Positions 18,043-30,439 of a stretch of 64,000 nt of DNA are shown here, piece by piece; the stretch's first letter is position 1; every line of letters starts with the position of its first letter. Position numbers and translations under genes: made by a program. Source of the stretch: Ligula intestinalis (lineage: Eukaryota > Platyhelminthes > Cestoda > Diphyllobothriidea > Diphyllobothriidae); contig JAYGXS010000002.1 in the NCBI GenBank assembly GCA_036362985.1, positions 98,169,475-98,233,474 of the forward strand. The letters are read 5' to 3'. The notes beneath the pieces were generated by a model that worked only from the letters and a program-made list of their open reading frames with translations, was not told the DNA's origin and ran no database searches.

Positions 18043-21000
18043 CTAAATTCCTGATGGTCCTTTCTCGGAGTCATGGAGAAAGCTGATCGAAAAAGATGAG
18101 GAGGATAGAAGGTCAATCAAATCAGTGTTAAGATAAATGTGCAGTATCCGTTTGAAATCAGACAGTCTTGTTAACGACCTTATTTCGATTGACAAGTTAT
18201 TCCAAAGAAAGCTATATCTGGAAGCAAAAAACAAAGAGCGTTAACATGGGGAAGATGCAGGAGGGTGTATAACATGTGCCGAGTTTTTTAGGTTGAAGGG
18301 ACGGATGACGGGGTAATGACAGAAGTCCTGGGTAAATTTAGATTATAATTAAGCCGGAAAAGGAAACAAAAGCCTGCTTTCCATCTTTGGACCCAAAGGA
18401 ACCTTAATGTCATCAATTGACATTTATTTGAGTAACAAGTATTAGAAGCTGTCGGATACAGCAATTTTCGTGTGAACTTTTTTTGAATTTGTTCAATTTT
18501 TGAACAGCTGACTTCATTCACGAGACCAAAGAAGGGGCAACATTATTCTAAGATGTAAAGCACGAACATACGATAAAGTCTTAATTTCATTTCAGGAAGA
18601 TAGAAAGTATGAAAGATAAAGCCGCAAATCTGTGCGGCTTTGGCTGTAATTCTATCGGCATGAGGTGAAAGGTCGAATTTATTCGTGTAGCTTAATCTTC
18701 GGTCCTTGATACTGGAACATTCAGTCATTGGGTAACCTTGAAAAATAACAGGTTGTGGCAGCCTTTCAGGCCAAAAGCACATGTATCTGCACTTAGAAGG
18801 TGAGAACTCCATCTGCCATGTAGAGCTCCACGCCGAAAGAGCGTGCAGATCCGAATGAATTTGTTCTAGGCATCTCGCGGCCGTAGAGTTAGAGAACGAG
18901 TATACACACTTGAAATCATCCGTATAAATATAAGATTGCGGTAGGAGTAGAGTATGAGGATCCCACTAAAACCTTTTGTTGTCGATTTGAAAGATAAGAT
19001 CTGATGAAGTCAGTAAGAGGTCTAGAAAATCCTATAGCCTCTAGTTTGGCTAGGAACCTCCTGTGAGGAACTTTATCAAATGCTTTACTAAGATCAAAAT
19101 AGATAACTACCACAGATAGATGATCATTACGAAGTGAAGTAAGTAGATTTAGAAAAGACATGTGACATGTTAAACAAGATCGGTCCGGCAAAAAGCCATG
19201 CTGTGAGGAGCTGAGACTGTGATTGCTTATGCAGAAATCTGTGATTTGTTTAGCAATTAGTTTTTCAAAGAGTTTAGCCAGAGAGGGCATTTTAGGAACA
19301 CCGCGAACATCTGATCGGGAACCAGATTTAAATACGGGAATTATAGTAGAAGTTTTCCAGTAGTCCGGGAAAAAGCCATTCTCAAGAAACGCTGAAAATA
19401 ACTTACTCAGTAAAGGTGGAAAATCTCTTAATTGTTTGATGAGTGAGTTTTGAATGTTATCAGTTCCAACCGATTGTGAATTTGTAAGACGACTTATTTC
19501 TTTTTGAATACAAGTGGGTGAGAAATTAAGAGTACTGAGATTTGAATCTCACAGCAGGGGGATTACAGGAGTTGGGCTAGTTTCGATGGTAAAGAACTTG
19601 GCTAAAAATGAATTTGGCAATGTTGCTTTCTTCAAATCCTCTGTAACAAAATGATTTTTGCCATTGAGTAAGGGTGGAATGTTTTTCTGAAGCTTAGCCG
19701 ACGACCGAAGACAGAAGAATTGAGCAACTGATCCGGAAGAATTCGCATAACTTAATGCTGTGGCCTCCCTACGCCTATCTCGTGCAATCCTTATTTTAAG
19801 CGCTTATTTAAATATTTGTGCTATTCTTAAGTGAACTGATAAAGAGCTATTAGACATATCCCTAAGTTGTTTTTGAATTTCTTAAGTCTATTTTGGAGAA
19901 AAATGTGGCACAGTAGAAGAAGCTGAACTAATTTAAAAATCGTAGGTGGGATAAGTGCCTGAATATTTTCTGCAAGTTTTTGCAATAGCTCCTGGAAAAA
20001 GAAGGGATCGTTAGTTTAGAATATGCTATGTCAAACTAGAGTACTTACGAAATCATTTACTAATTCATGGTTCACGTTACCAAAGTCGAGGTTATTGCAT
20101 TTTACATCGGGCTTTTTAGAAAAAGAGACTGGAAAACAACAGCGAATTAAGGCATGGTCAATTGTAAAAATAGCACGAGAAAAATTCATAAAAAAGAGGG
20201 TGAACATCATTTGTAAAAACTAAATCTAATATGTTATCATTTCTGGTCACTGAACTGACCAGTTGTGACGTGTTTAAAAAGTTAAAAGTGTCAACCAATT
20301 TCTGAAGTCTTGGTGTACAGGTATTTGCATGCCAGTCAATGTCTGGCAGATTAAAATCACCTACAATTATTCTGAAATCGAATTGAGTCTCTGCAACTTT
20401 TGCAAACATTTCACACAGCTGCATTTCATTACTGAGTTGCAGGGGGGATTGTAGACACACCCAATTATCGCTTTTTTATTGTGTGGCAGGAAGAATAAAA
20501 TAAGACAAAAATTTCCAGAAAATGACGAAATGATCAGGTGATACGGGGAATGTTCAAAGGATGATTTCACTCAGAAATGTGCGAACACCGATCGAATAGG
20601 CTTCCGAACTAAACAAAGTTCATGTGGTGGTCAGAGGTCCCCAACGCGTGACCGCCTGCCAGGCTGATTCTGGCAAAGTCATAATAGCAGTAAGGGGCGT
20701 ATGACAGCATTTGAAGGTTACTTGATTTAGAACTCTTTCGGGCTTATCAGCCTTCATTAGCCAAACATAACCGTGAACACCGTCTGGTCGGACAACACAA
20801 ACAAACGCGCTCACAGTCGGCGCAGTCGGCCCACCACTTATGTCAATCAGATGGGTCGTAAGCACTTCATCGAACCGCAGTTCATCAGCGCCTCGATTTA
20901 ATATAAAAAAAAAACCACCGCCATGCTTTTCAATGTGGTTTTGTCTGCACAAACTATAATTATCTAAGGCGAATGTCCAGTCAGAAATAAGAGAGTGTGT

Positions 21001-21190
21001 CCAAGATTTAGTGACACAGAGCACATCTGGATCAAGCTCAAATGCTACTGTTTTAAGTTCTGTCATGTTATTAACATCTGGTCTCTTATTGAGTGAGACT
21101 ATACTGAGCGTATCCTTTAAATGCAGGTTACGCTCGTCAGTATTTATAAAAAAGGAAAACTTGGTGGCGGAAAGGGAACCCAGGAACATG
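18043..21190 (-). mobile_element. CR1-like LINE family C, nearly full ORF2, dead
   Basis: Read on the minus strand: endonuclease start (SIVSLNKRPDV, LDPDVLCVTKSWTH, QNHIEKHGGGFFFILN at about 21110-20900), endonuclease middle (AIIGCVYNPP, 20490-20455; IIVGDFNLPDIDWH, about 20370; ILDLVFTNDV), linker, then RT (LAKLFEKLIAKQITDFC, QHGFLPDRSC, YFDLSKAFDKVPHRRFLAKL at 19290-19020), a segment missing the ADD box, SPSKCRYMCFWP, DLSPHADRITAKAAQICGF and the terminal YSFLWNNLSIEIRSLTRLSD at 18220. In the 19290-18916 frame the RT ends early in stops. A ~330 bp repeat is inserted at 20566-20893. Another copy begins at 63150. Confidence 0.85.
20566..20893 (+). mobile_element. TIR-type repeat copy 3, inserted in a LINE endonuclease
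   Basis: The sequence runs from GTGCGAACACCGATCGAATA to CATCAGCGCCTCG and matches copy 2 (281-688) apart from its missing second TIR arm. It separates two parts of the EEP domain of the surrounding LINE. The minus-strand endonuclease frame (FFFILNRG) runs on without a stop through this insertion, giving a 189-codon chimeric ORF. Confidence 0.75.
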
Positions 21191-21221
21191 TTCAGGTAAT
21201 CCTGTCTAAAAAAGCTAACCT

Positions 21222-23760
21222 ATGTCGTGCGCATTGAGTTTTTTTTCAACCGGACTCCTCCCTGGAGAAACGGCTGAAACGGCGAGAACTAGTAGCGGAA
21301 CTACAGTCGAGGAAGAAGAATTACAAGGCAGGCCTAAAAATCTTCAATGGGAAGATAATTCAGAAGAAAACAGCGAATCAACTCGTAATCCTCCGATTAA
21401 CGGTCAGGAAGTGACTGTCACAGCTGGATTACACCGTTCTATGAAACTAAAGTGCATGTACACCAATGTACAAAGCCTGCTCTCCAAATAAGATGAGCTT
21501 AAGATTATAACGTGCCAACTGAAACTGGACGTCGTCTGCATAACATAAACATGGTTTTCCACGAAGGTAGGCGATCAGGAAATTGCTCTCCCCGGGTTTT
21601 AAGATTTCCGAAAAGATAGAGTCGGGCGTCAAAGTGGGGGTGTGCTAATCTATGTTAGACACAGCCTGCTCGTGTCCGACAAATCCAAAAACCTTTCGGG
21701 CAATATAGAGGCAATATGGCTCATCGTTAGAACACCGGGGTCACAGACCCTTGACATCATGGTGGTCTACCGTCCACCATCGAGCAACCAACAGTCAGAC
21801 AATAGTCTGATAGAAGGAGTCGAAGAAATTGCTAGGAGATCTGATATCATGGTCATGGGAGACTTTAACGCCCCCCATATCGACAGGAATGTGAGTTCTG
21901 CGCCCGGCTCAGAAGTAAATTTCGATCAACGACTCCTGCGCACAGTACAGGCATCTTTCCTAACGCAGCACGTCCTATATCCGACCAGATTACGCGAAGG
22001 GCAACAAGCTACTTGCTTAGACCTAGTACTTACCAAAACACCTGATAGCGTGGACATTGTAAATTGTTTACCATCTCTCAGAAAAAGTGATCACGTAGTG
22101 CTACAGTGGGAATCTTCACTCTTATCTTTGCCCGATCGTAGTGCGGTAACCAGACGCAACATCTGGAGAGGGGACTTTACACAAATGAAAACCACAGTGA
22201 GCGAGATCGACTGAAACGAACTATTCACCGGGTGTGATCCAGACCATAGACTCGGTTGCACTCACGGAAGCTACCGTTCTGCGAGAACTTCTACAGCTTA
22301 AAGAAACGAAGTCGTCAGGTCCGGAGGAGATGTCTGCAAAGCTATTAAAAGAGCTAGCCATAGAGTTGGCGGTACCCCTGTACCTAATCTTCCGAGCTTA
22401 TCTTAATACTGGAAAAGTGCCACCCGATTGGAAGGCAGCGTGGATCTCACCCATCCACAAAATTGGTAGTCGAGCGACCGAAAAAAACTATAGACAGGTC
22501 AGCCTCACCTTAATATAACCGGCAAGCTTATGGAACGCATAGTCAAACGCGAGCTGATGCCCTTTTTGGAGCAACATCAATTTCTTTCTGATAAGCAGCA
22601 CGGATTTCGCAGGGGAAGGTCCTGCTTGACCAATCTGCTTTATTGTCTAGAACAATGGACCCGAGTGATTAATGAAGGGAATACGGTGCGTACAGTCTTC
22701 GTAGACTTCAAGAAAGCGTTTGACAGGGTGCCTCATCAACGTCTCTTATACAAGCTCAGCCACATAGGGGTAGGCGGAAACCTTTTGCATTGGATAGCAA
22801 ACTTCTTGACTGGTCGTACCCAGACCGTATGTATTGGCGAACAGCGGTTGGCGGAGGAAGCAGTTGAGAGCGGAGTTCCACAGGGATCTGTTCATGGCCC
22901 TATTCTCTTCCTTTTATATATTGATGACTGCATAAGCGGTCTAGACTGCGAAATTGCAATTTTTGCTGATGACAAAAAACTTTGGAAGTTCATACGCAAC
23001 CAAGGCGATGAATTAAACCTCCAGGCAAATTTTCATAGACTGGAGCAATGGTCAACCCTTTGGCTCATGCCATTCAATGTGGCCGAATGCAACATAATGC
23101 GCTTTGTAAGAACCAGCACTACGCCTCGGAGGGTGTATTACCTGAATCACACACCACTACCAGAGGTAGAGGCTCAGAAAGACCTGGGGGTGTGGTTCAC
23201 ACCTTCACTGAAGCCATCACTCCACGTCCTGAAAGTGGCTAAATCCGCAATGTCGAGCTTTTATCTAATCAAGCGCGCCTCTTCTAAGTTTGGCAAGGTA
23301 TTCGGCACGATCATGCGACCTCAACTGGAATTTGCCGTCCAAGCCTGGAGACCTTGGACAGCCAAAGACAAAAAACCTCGAAAGGGTACAAAGACTTGCA
23401 ACAAAATTAGTACGATGCCAACGGAACCTCCCTTATGAGACCCGATTTGTAAATCTTGACTTGTTTCCTCTGAATTAAAGGCAGCTACGTGAGGACCTAA
23501 TCCAGGCATTTTGCATGTGGCGTGGTCAGGATTGCTGCCTCCAAACAAATGACTACTTTGAGCAGGCCACCACCTCTAGGCTGCGAGGACACCCCCTCAA
23601 ATTACGCGTGACTGGGACAAGACTTGACCCAAGAAAATTGTTTTTCTCTAAGAGGGTAATCCAGGCATTGAATGCCCTTCCTGTGGATAGTGTCAGATCC
23701 CCTTCCGTGGATGTTTTTAAGGCAAATCTAGACCGATTTTATGAGTATCGTCGCGATTAA
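21222..23760 (+). mobile_element. CR1-like LINE family A copy 1, internally deleted
   Basis: EEP segments: KCMYTNVQSLLSK, GVLIYVRHSLLVSD, DIMVVYRPPSSNQQS, IMVMGDFNAPHIDRN, QATCLDLVLTKTPDS and LRKSDHVVLQW (21440-22140). The frame stops at 22212 and the linker is deleted: 22234 continues directly into LLQLKETKSSGPEEMSAKLL and PDWKAAWISPIHK. The RT core 22530-23438 has FVDFKKAFDRVPHQRLLYKL, SGVPQGSVHGPILFLLYIDD and IFADDKKLW (ADD intact). The C-terminal part is in shifted frames to 23760 (FSKRVIQALNALPVDSVRSP). Stops at about 21489, 21546 and 21600 also break the endonuclease. Confidence 0.9.
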
Positions 23761-23799
23761 GCACTTCAAATCCAATCACTGAAGTGTTCCGAATCCAAA

Positions 23800-25180
23800 A
23801 ATTGAAGCCCTCTACATCCTCCACTCTTAGGAGAAGTGGACAAAGGCCGCTGATAAAGGCTATCCAATTGATGTTAAATTTTTCGACTTCAACAAGGCCT
23901 TCGATAGTGTACCACACAGGCTTCGTCTGCAGAAGATTTGGGACGTGTAAATTCAAGGAAAAATGTATAAATGGATCAGTAGTTTCTTGTCCCTCAGAGA
24001 ACAGAGGGTCGTTGTCGGAAACTCAACCTCAGAATGGACAATGGTTGAGCGTGGTGTACCACAAGGCTCAGTTTTGGGTCCGCTGCTATTCCTGATTTAC
24101 GTAAACGACTGTCTCAATGAGCTTGATTGTGCAGCTGTCATGTTTGTGGATGACATAAAAATATGGACTCAAATTAGGTGCGCCGACGACGCAAAGAGAC
24201 TACAGTCGAACATCGATAAACTGGTTATCTGGTCGTCCACGTGGCTTTTTAACTTTAATGTATCCAAGTGTCTTGTTCTACACATAAGCCCGGGGCAAAA
24301 AGTGCCACCGAAACACAGTTATTTTATCAATGGTACCGCATTAAACGAGGTTGAGACACACAAAGATCTGGGTATATGGACAACCGCGAACTTAATGCAA
24401 ACAGAGCACTGTAAAACGTCCGTCCAGAAGGCAACTACTACCCTGCACTGGATCAGCCGAGCGTTCAAAATCTTTCCACCTGAACTCTTCGGAAAAATAT
24501 TTCGCACCTTTGTGAGACCATATCTTGAATACTGAATGCCAGTTTGGACACCGTGGTTGAAGAAAGATGTGGAGCTTCTTGAACAAGTGCAACGCAGGGC
24601 GACAAAGATGGTCGACGGTCTCAGGGACTTACCATATCAGGAGAGATTTATAAAACTTGACCTTTTTCCTTTGTCTTACAGGAACGTTCAGTGCAGCCTG
24701 CTCTGCACATTCCGGATAATCCGGATCCACATTTCATCCCTAAAATTGGAGGATTTCTTCCAATTAGCCACCACTACTCACCTGCGTGGCCATCATTACA
24801 TGGTCACAAACGAACGCACCCGATTAGACATCCGAAAATACTTCTTCAGTCAACGCGTGGTCCGGCCCTGGAACTTGCTACCAGCGAGACGGTTTCCGCT
24901 GACACAATTGCGGAATTTAAAAGAAGACTTGATGTGATTTTATGTGACAAAAGGCGACTTTTACAACACGATTTCCTACTGCCAGCACTGTGAACAATTT
25001 TTCTGGCTTTAGACCGTTTTCATTCTTTTCCGTTTTCATTCTTTCCAAATTCTGTTATGATATCATATGTGCTCCCCTCGAGTGCACATTAACTGTAAGA
25101 ATAACCTTGTTTGCGTTACATTAATAGGGTCCTCAAGGGCATTTCTTGCCTGTGACCCTTAAAATATACATATCTAAAAA
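23800..25180 (+). mobile_element. CR1-like LINE family A copy 2, 5'-truncated
   Basis: It starts inside the RT at FFDFNKAFDSVPHRLRLQKI (about 23880). It continues MYKWISSFLSLREQRVVVGN, ERGVPQGSVLGPLLFLIYVN and VMFVDDIKIWTQI (the catalytic box is VDD instead of ADD). After a stop at 24534 it continues MPVWTPWLKKDVELLEQVQR and RATKMVDGL to the terminal RVVRPWNLLPARRFPLTQLR. About 200 bp of likely 3' UTR follow the coding end. 5' truncation is typical of LINE insertion. A relative lies at 28399-28830. Confidence 0.9.
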
Positions 25181-25189
25181 AACCTTGAA

Positions 25190-25857
25190 ATGCTAGAAAT
25201 GATATAATAATATTCTAATAGTAATTTGTAAGTAGTACTATTATGAGTACTTAACCAAATGAGTTTCAGCCATTATCTAGCTATGACGTCTCTGCTCACT
25301 ATGCGATCTGCGCCGATCGTGTCTGAGGTCGCATCTACCGCACCTATGGTCCTAGCCTACGCGGCCCTCTCACACCCTTTCTCGTATCGACCGACTGCTG
25401 ACGACGTGGCAGGTTCCTCGGCTCTTGGCACAGCAAAGGCCTATCATGGTCGCATCTCCGTTCTTTGGGACGTTCTCGTGACTCCGAGGTCTCCTCCTCG
25501 TATGGTCCTTCAGATTTAAATATTACTCGTCATGGACGCCTAGGCTGCCGTCAACATTCATAGAAGCATCATGCCCCTATCATTCACATACTTCCCCCAC
25601 GAGCGACCGTTTTTCTCCTAAAAACCACAAATGACATTCAATTTTGAATTATGAGCCATCCTTAGGAGTTTTTCACTGTCTGCTTTTCTTCCTCAGTTAC
25701 ACTGCTGGCTCGTCTGAACTGAGTGTGAGTTTATTACTTGAAACAAGCGAGTAGTCCTCTGAAATTTTGTTAACGACTTCTTTGGAATGTTTGGCTATGC
25801 CGATGCATTTCTTAAATCCTATGTACCAAGAGGGAGTTCAAAGGAGTTTGCCTACAT
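25190..25857. other. no gene recognised; LINE-like 3' tail at the end
   Basis: ORF 25259-25519 has no recognisable domain. At 25860-25893 the repeats TTTGACTTGAATTGACTTGA resemble the short tandem 3' tail of the 62 kb LINE (AAGTGACTT repeats), which suggests a LINE 3' end here. Confidence 0.35.
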
Positions 25858-27099
25858 TTACTTTAATAACTTTGACTTGAATTGACTTGACATGGGAGAA
25901 ACAAAAAGCGGATAGCAAACTGGCCATGGTCTACAGTTTGTCAAGTAATCATTATAAAATGAACGGTGCATATTGTAGAAAGGCATATTATAGGGCGCTC
26001 CATAGAAAGGACAGCTGAAGTGTAGCATGGAAAAACCAGGAGGGGCCATAAAAATAGGATTTTGAGGCATTTTATCATAATTTTACGGAAAATTTTCCTT
26101 CGAAAATTGTATGAATGGTTTAGAAAAACGGTTAAATTTATAAGCTGGCGTAATTATTTACGGATGTTGATGAGGTTTGGGGATAGGAAAAGCGCTAGCT
26201 TGAACGGTTGGGTCTTTGTGAGATACTGAGTTGTTATCGGTAATCATATTGCCAAATTTGAAAACTGGCGTAGATTTACTTGTGGCGTTCGTAGGTTTAT
26301 TGGAATTTAAAGCTATCACAGAGGTGGTTGGCTTAGGAGAACAACTTGACAAGGCTACAATCTCACTCAAATCACGAGTAAGGTGAATGGGAGAAGTATC
26401 AACGGAAACTGACATTGATCCAGAGGGATGTGGGCTTACCTGAGCGGGAAGGCCGGCCTCAGAGACAACTTTTGGTTTTGTTGAACCGGAGCCAGTGTTC
26501 TCATTTGCTACTTTAGATAAAACCCAACGCTCCATTGGCGTTTTATCCCTGCATATGTAAAGTTTAATTTCCTTTAAAAAGTTGGCTGACCGCTCATGCT
26601 GAGAGAATATAAGGTGTACTTATATTGCCAAAAATAGTTTTACGAGAATTGACGGGTTTTTACTTCGGGATGAGAGTATTTAAGCTTATGCAACTTTAAA
26701 ATTAAAGTCACAAGAGTAAAGAAACTGAACAGCAATACCTATAGGTTGTTTATCTTTTGAAGCATTTTTCAAAAGAAAATTAAAATTCCTTTTTTGATGA
26801 TCACGGGTCTCGGTAGACACCATATTGACGAAAGGCTCTAGTTTCTCACATTGCCGAGAAGTGAGCGTAGATACCTTTCCATCAAAGATGGCACCAAGGA
26901 CCGTAAACAGGGAAGCATATTGGTTATAAAACCTACTGAAGTTGTCTAAAGCATCAAGATCAAGTTTCTTCATGCTTAAGATGGGTTTATTGTTAGGAGG
27001 ATTGGTATTACGGGCTAATTTACGTCTCAGTTGTGGCTTGGGTATCATATCGAATAGGGGGTGAGTGATAGGATATGTTCTAAGCAAAGTTATGCACAA
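25858..27099 (-). CDS. possible multi-exon gene of unknown function
   Basis: Three minus-strand open frames lie in a row without transposon motifs: 27099-26686 (137 codons; KLDLDALDNFSRFYNQYASL), 26549-26158 (starting after TTTACATATGCAG with DKTPMERWVLSK, then Ser/Thr/Pro-rich) and 26070-25858 (Pro/Tyr/Phe-rich, FYGAPYNMPFYNMHRSFYND). The middle one begins at a good AG acceptor, but I could not find canonical donors joining them. Length and composition differ from the LINE ORFs around. It could be a host gene, an ORF1 or chance. I do not recognise a family. Confidence 0.3.
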
Positions 27100-27439
27100 A
27101 ATTTCGACAGAAAAGTTGAAATACCGAAGAGACTACGCAGGATGAAAATTATCTCTAATAGTATATCGAGTAATGCAAACAATTTCTTGCTGAAAATTGA
27201 TATATTACCAAATTTTTAGATATTATTTAGTATTTACGCAATAGATAACTTGCTTTTTACGTGAATCTACCGGAACTAGAATGAGGCTATGTCGGCGAAA
27301 CAGTACAAAATGTATATGTTGACCTATCGGTAAAAAAGAAAACTACCGGTATGTGCAGTTGCTAAAGGGTTAGATATACAAATAAATAACAACAATTAAG
27401 CTAGTAACTTCAGCAAGTTACTATGAAATCTGATAAAAA

Positions 27440-28398
27440 TATCTATTTCACTAAGTTTTGAAAGATAAGTTGCGCGTCTTTACTTTGACCTTGGGGCAAG
27501 AGTGTGGAGGTGTTCTCTTCTGCGACTGGAAGGTTGTCCAGCTGGTGGGCCAGCTCGTTGCTGAAACGCAAGTTAAACAACTCAGTATTCAAATTACCTG
27601 GAGGGTTGCTAACCCTGGGGTCTCCTGCGTGGTTGGCGACGGATCCGCATCTTGGAGTTGATGAGACAATGATCGGTATCACCGGTGGCCTCCGACATTG
27701 CCTTTGTCACAAGCACCTCCTGCTGATCACGCCGCCGCACGACGAAATAGTCCAGAAGATGCCGCTGACGGGATCTGGTGTGCATCCAGGTTGCCTTTGG
27801 CTGCAGCAGTAGGCTGAAGTAGGTGTTGGTCAGTATAAGACGGTGCACCACACAGGTTCGAAGGAGAAGTAGGCCATTGTCATTGAGTGCTCGGAGACCG
27901 TGTGGTCCAAGCACTCATCTGTAGGCAGCGTCATCTGTGCCGACGCACGCATTGAAGTCGCCCAGGACAACCAACTTGTCCGCCTTCGGCACAGATGACA
28001 GGAAGGCGTGCAGATCCTCGAAGAACTGGTTTTTTGTCTCGTCGGAACTGGTTTTTGGAGAAGCGTAGACATTGATGATGGTGGCAAATTTTTTTTACTC
28101 TAGAGAGGCAGACGGAGGCTCATCGGGCGTTCGTTGATGCACTGCGGCGTACAGGGTAGGCGTCCTACTATGTCATTCCGAATGGCAAATGGGACGCAGG
28201 CCTCGCGTTGGTCTGACGTCAGACGGCCCACATAGAAGAAGGTGTACCCAGCATCCACCTCTTTATAGAACCTTCGCCGGAGAAGAGGGTTTCTTTGATT
28301 ACGGCGATGTTTACCTTGAAGCGCACCAGTTCCCGGGCGAGGATGCTCCTTGGGTCATCTAAAAGGGAACGAAAATTCCAAACGCCGAAGATGATGAT
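27440..28398 (-). mobile_element. RTE-type LINE endonuclease fragment
   Basis: On the minus strand: FGVWNFRSLLDDPRSILARE and LVRFKVNIAVIKETLFSGEG (28390-28260), then through shifted frames GDFNA-region sequence near 27960, [20 protein letters not shown] and [20 protein letters not shown] (27910-27780), [20 protein letters not shown] (27765-27710) and LDNLPVAEENTS (about 27520). These are signature segments of the endonuclease of RTE-type LINEs, often misannotated as craniofacial development protein 2. No RT follows. Frameshifts make it non-functional. Confidence 0.85.
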
Positions 28399-28830
28399 CA
28401 GAGCAGGCTTCACTGAACGTTCCTGTAAGACAGAAAAAAGGTCAAGTTTGATCAATCTCTCCTGATGTGGTTAGTCCCAGAGAGCATTGACCATCTTGGT
28501 CGCCCTGCGTTGCACTTGTTCAAGAAGTTCTATATTCTTCAACCACAGTGTCCACACTGGCATTCCGCATTCTAAATGTGGTCTCACAAAGGCACTTAAT
28601 ATTTTCCCGAAGTGTTCAGATGGGAATATTTTGAACGCTTGTCTGATCCAGTGCAGGATACTAGTTGCCTTCTGGACGACCTTTTTACAGTGTTCTGTTG
28701 GCATCAAGTTCGCGGTTGTCCACATATCCAGGTCTTTGTGCGTATAAACCTCTTTTAATGCGGTGCCAATGATAAAGTAACTGTGTTTCGGCGACATTTT
28801 TCACCCGGGCTTATGTGTAGAACCAGACAT
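28399..28830 (-). mobile_element. CR1-like LINE family A RT C-terminal fragment
   Basis: MSPKHSYFIIGTALKEVYTH, WTTANLMPTEHCKK, FVRPHLECGMPVWTLWLKNI and ELLEQVQRRATKMVNALWD match copy 2 (24300-24640) nearly residue for residue. At about 28398 the match stops inside AACGTTCAGTG..GCCTGCTCTG and RTE sequence begins, a sharp chimeric junction. Confidence 0.9.
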
Positions 28831-28869
28831 TGGGATAAATGTGTAAATAGGGGTGAAACATGCACAGAT

Positions 28870-29443
28870 TGCATGATACTTATAGTTCGTAGCGGCCATT
28901 CGCATGCGTACTATAATTATCGACTCCACTTGGGGTCGTAATTGGTGCGGTGATGGGTTGACGGTTTGCGTCTGACTCATTAAGTGCCGTGATTTCCTTG
29001 ACCGCATCGGATTCGAGCTTGATAATTACGCAAGAGTTATGCTCTCTGTCGGCGGAATTATTGCTGAGCTTGGCCCTTCCTACGTGATTGATTCTCTTGC
29101 TCAGACAGTGCATCAGTACACAGTATGGGAACGGCAAGTTTTTGCGCTCACTGATTGACTGTGGGTCTGAGAACCAAGACTCGAGAAGCTCGCGGCTCGC
29201 ACGGTCGCCAACTTTTCCGAGGATTTCGGCCTCTTTAAACTTCAAAATATGGCTGGGTCCCGTCGAGTGAGCTAGGACCTGGGAGTTAGCGTCTTTCTTT
29301 ATCACCGCCACTGCGTGCTGGACCATTCGCGTCCGGGGTAATCTCCGGGTTTCTCCGGCGTAGTTGCTTTGTCCATGACTGCACCAGATCCAATTAACGA
29401 CTCCAGCCGTTTCCTGCCGTGGCAGTGGGTCTTTCCGTCTCAT
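28870..29443 (-). mobile_element. Penelope-like element GIY-YIG endonuclease domain
   Basis: The minus-strand frame of 187 codons contains VVNWIWCSHGQSNYAGETRR, LPRTRMVQHAVAVIKKDANS, QVLAHSTGPSHILKFKEAEI and SRELLESWFSDPQSIS. This is the C-terminal GIY-YIG nuclease of Penelope-like elements: W(I)xC/Y.GET, the R of RTRM, the conserved H and a late E. The two signature Tyr positions read W and Y. It is open from 29443 to about 28880, but the upstream RT is missing, so it is a 5'-truncated copy. Confidence 0.88.
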
Positions 29444-29449
29444 GGCCCG

Positions 29450-30430
29450 ACGTCTGATGGTTGCTTTTGGCTAGCTAGTTGTTTTGTTCTTCCTCCGTCG
29501 TAAATGGTTGCTTCTGGCCTGTGGGCATGTGCAAAGCATGTCAGAGGGAATATCTTATTGCGTCCTTTAACCCAGACAATGTGGTCAAATTATTTTGCAA
29601 ACAAGCGGGATAAAGAAAATAACTTTCGTATTTTGTAAATAAATCACTAGAAATTTTCAAGGAAAATCGTTCGTTGGGGCGTAAGGCACCGTTATTCAGT
29701 CAATTTTTGACGCCGGACCCCCAGGTTGTCGTCAGACTTCAGGAGAATTGCCACGAACAATTGAAATTTCAAAAGTGCTGATACAATTATACAGTCATCT
29801 GGCGTGAGCGCTAATTAACAGCTATAATTTCCGTCAGTCCATGGTGGAAAAATTAGAAGTCGCAATTGCTAACTGGCGACTATTATTTGCGTCAGTCAAC
29901 CGATGTGGACGCTAATTAGCAGTTGCGGTTCGCATTAGTCCGTGGTGGTAGGCTGTCGTGTTTTCCACCTTTCTTTGCTAAGTTCGTACACCATCCAACT
30001 CCATATCTCGGTAATGAATGAATCATCGGAGTGCATGGCCTCTAGAAATTATCGGCCTTTTTTTGGTGGAGCGAACTCTGATAATGCGTGTGTGTCTTAT
30101 ATCAAGACAATGCGTAGACACTTCGGGCAGATGGTCACGTATCTTTACTGCCACTTGGTGCTCATGGATGCGTGTGGTGACGATTCTTCCTCTTTTGCTA
30201 CAGTATACGATATCATAAGCTTGGCATAGGATCCTTCAGATGACTTTTTCTTATCGAGATAACTTACCCTATCTTTGGAATGTACAAGCTGGGTGCGTAA
30301 AGTAGCCATCGGTTTATGCGCCACTTTTGGAGTCTGTTTTGAAGCAAAGAATTCCGAAAACCCAGTGTTCACGTCATTGATATTTCATTTTCGGTGAACT
30401 TTGAATGGCTACCATCAATATTCACGAACT
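29450..30430. other. no gene seen; weak internal repeats
   Basis: At about 29805-29950 three imperfect blocks (CGCTAATTAACAGC, GCTAACTGGCGAC and CGCTAATTAGCAGT, each leading to a TCAGTCC/GTGG end) recur at roughly 40-60 bp spacing. Other frames have no recognisable domain. Confidence 0.35.
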
Positions 30431-30439
30431 AGATCGACG

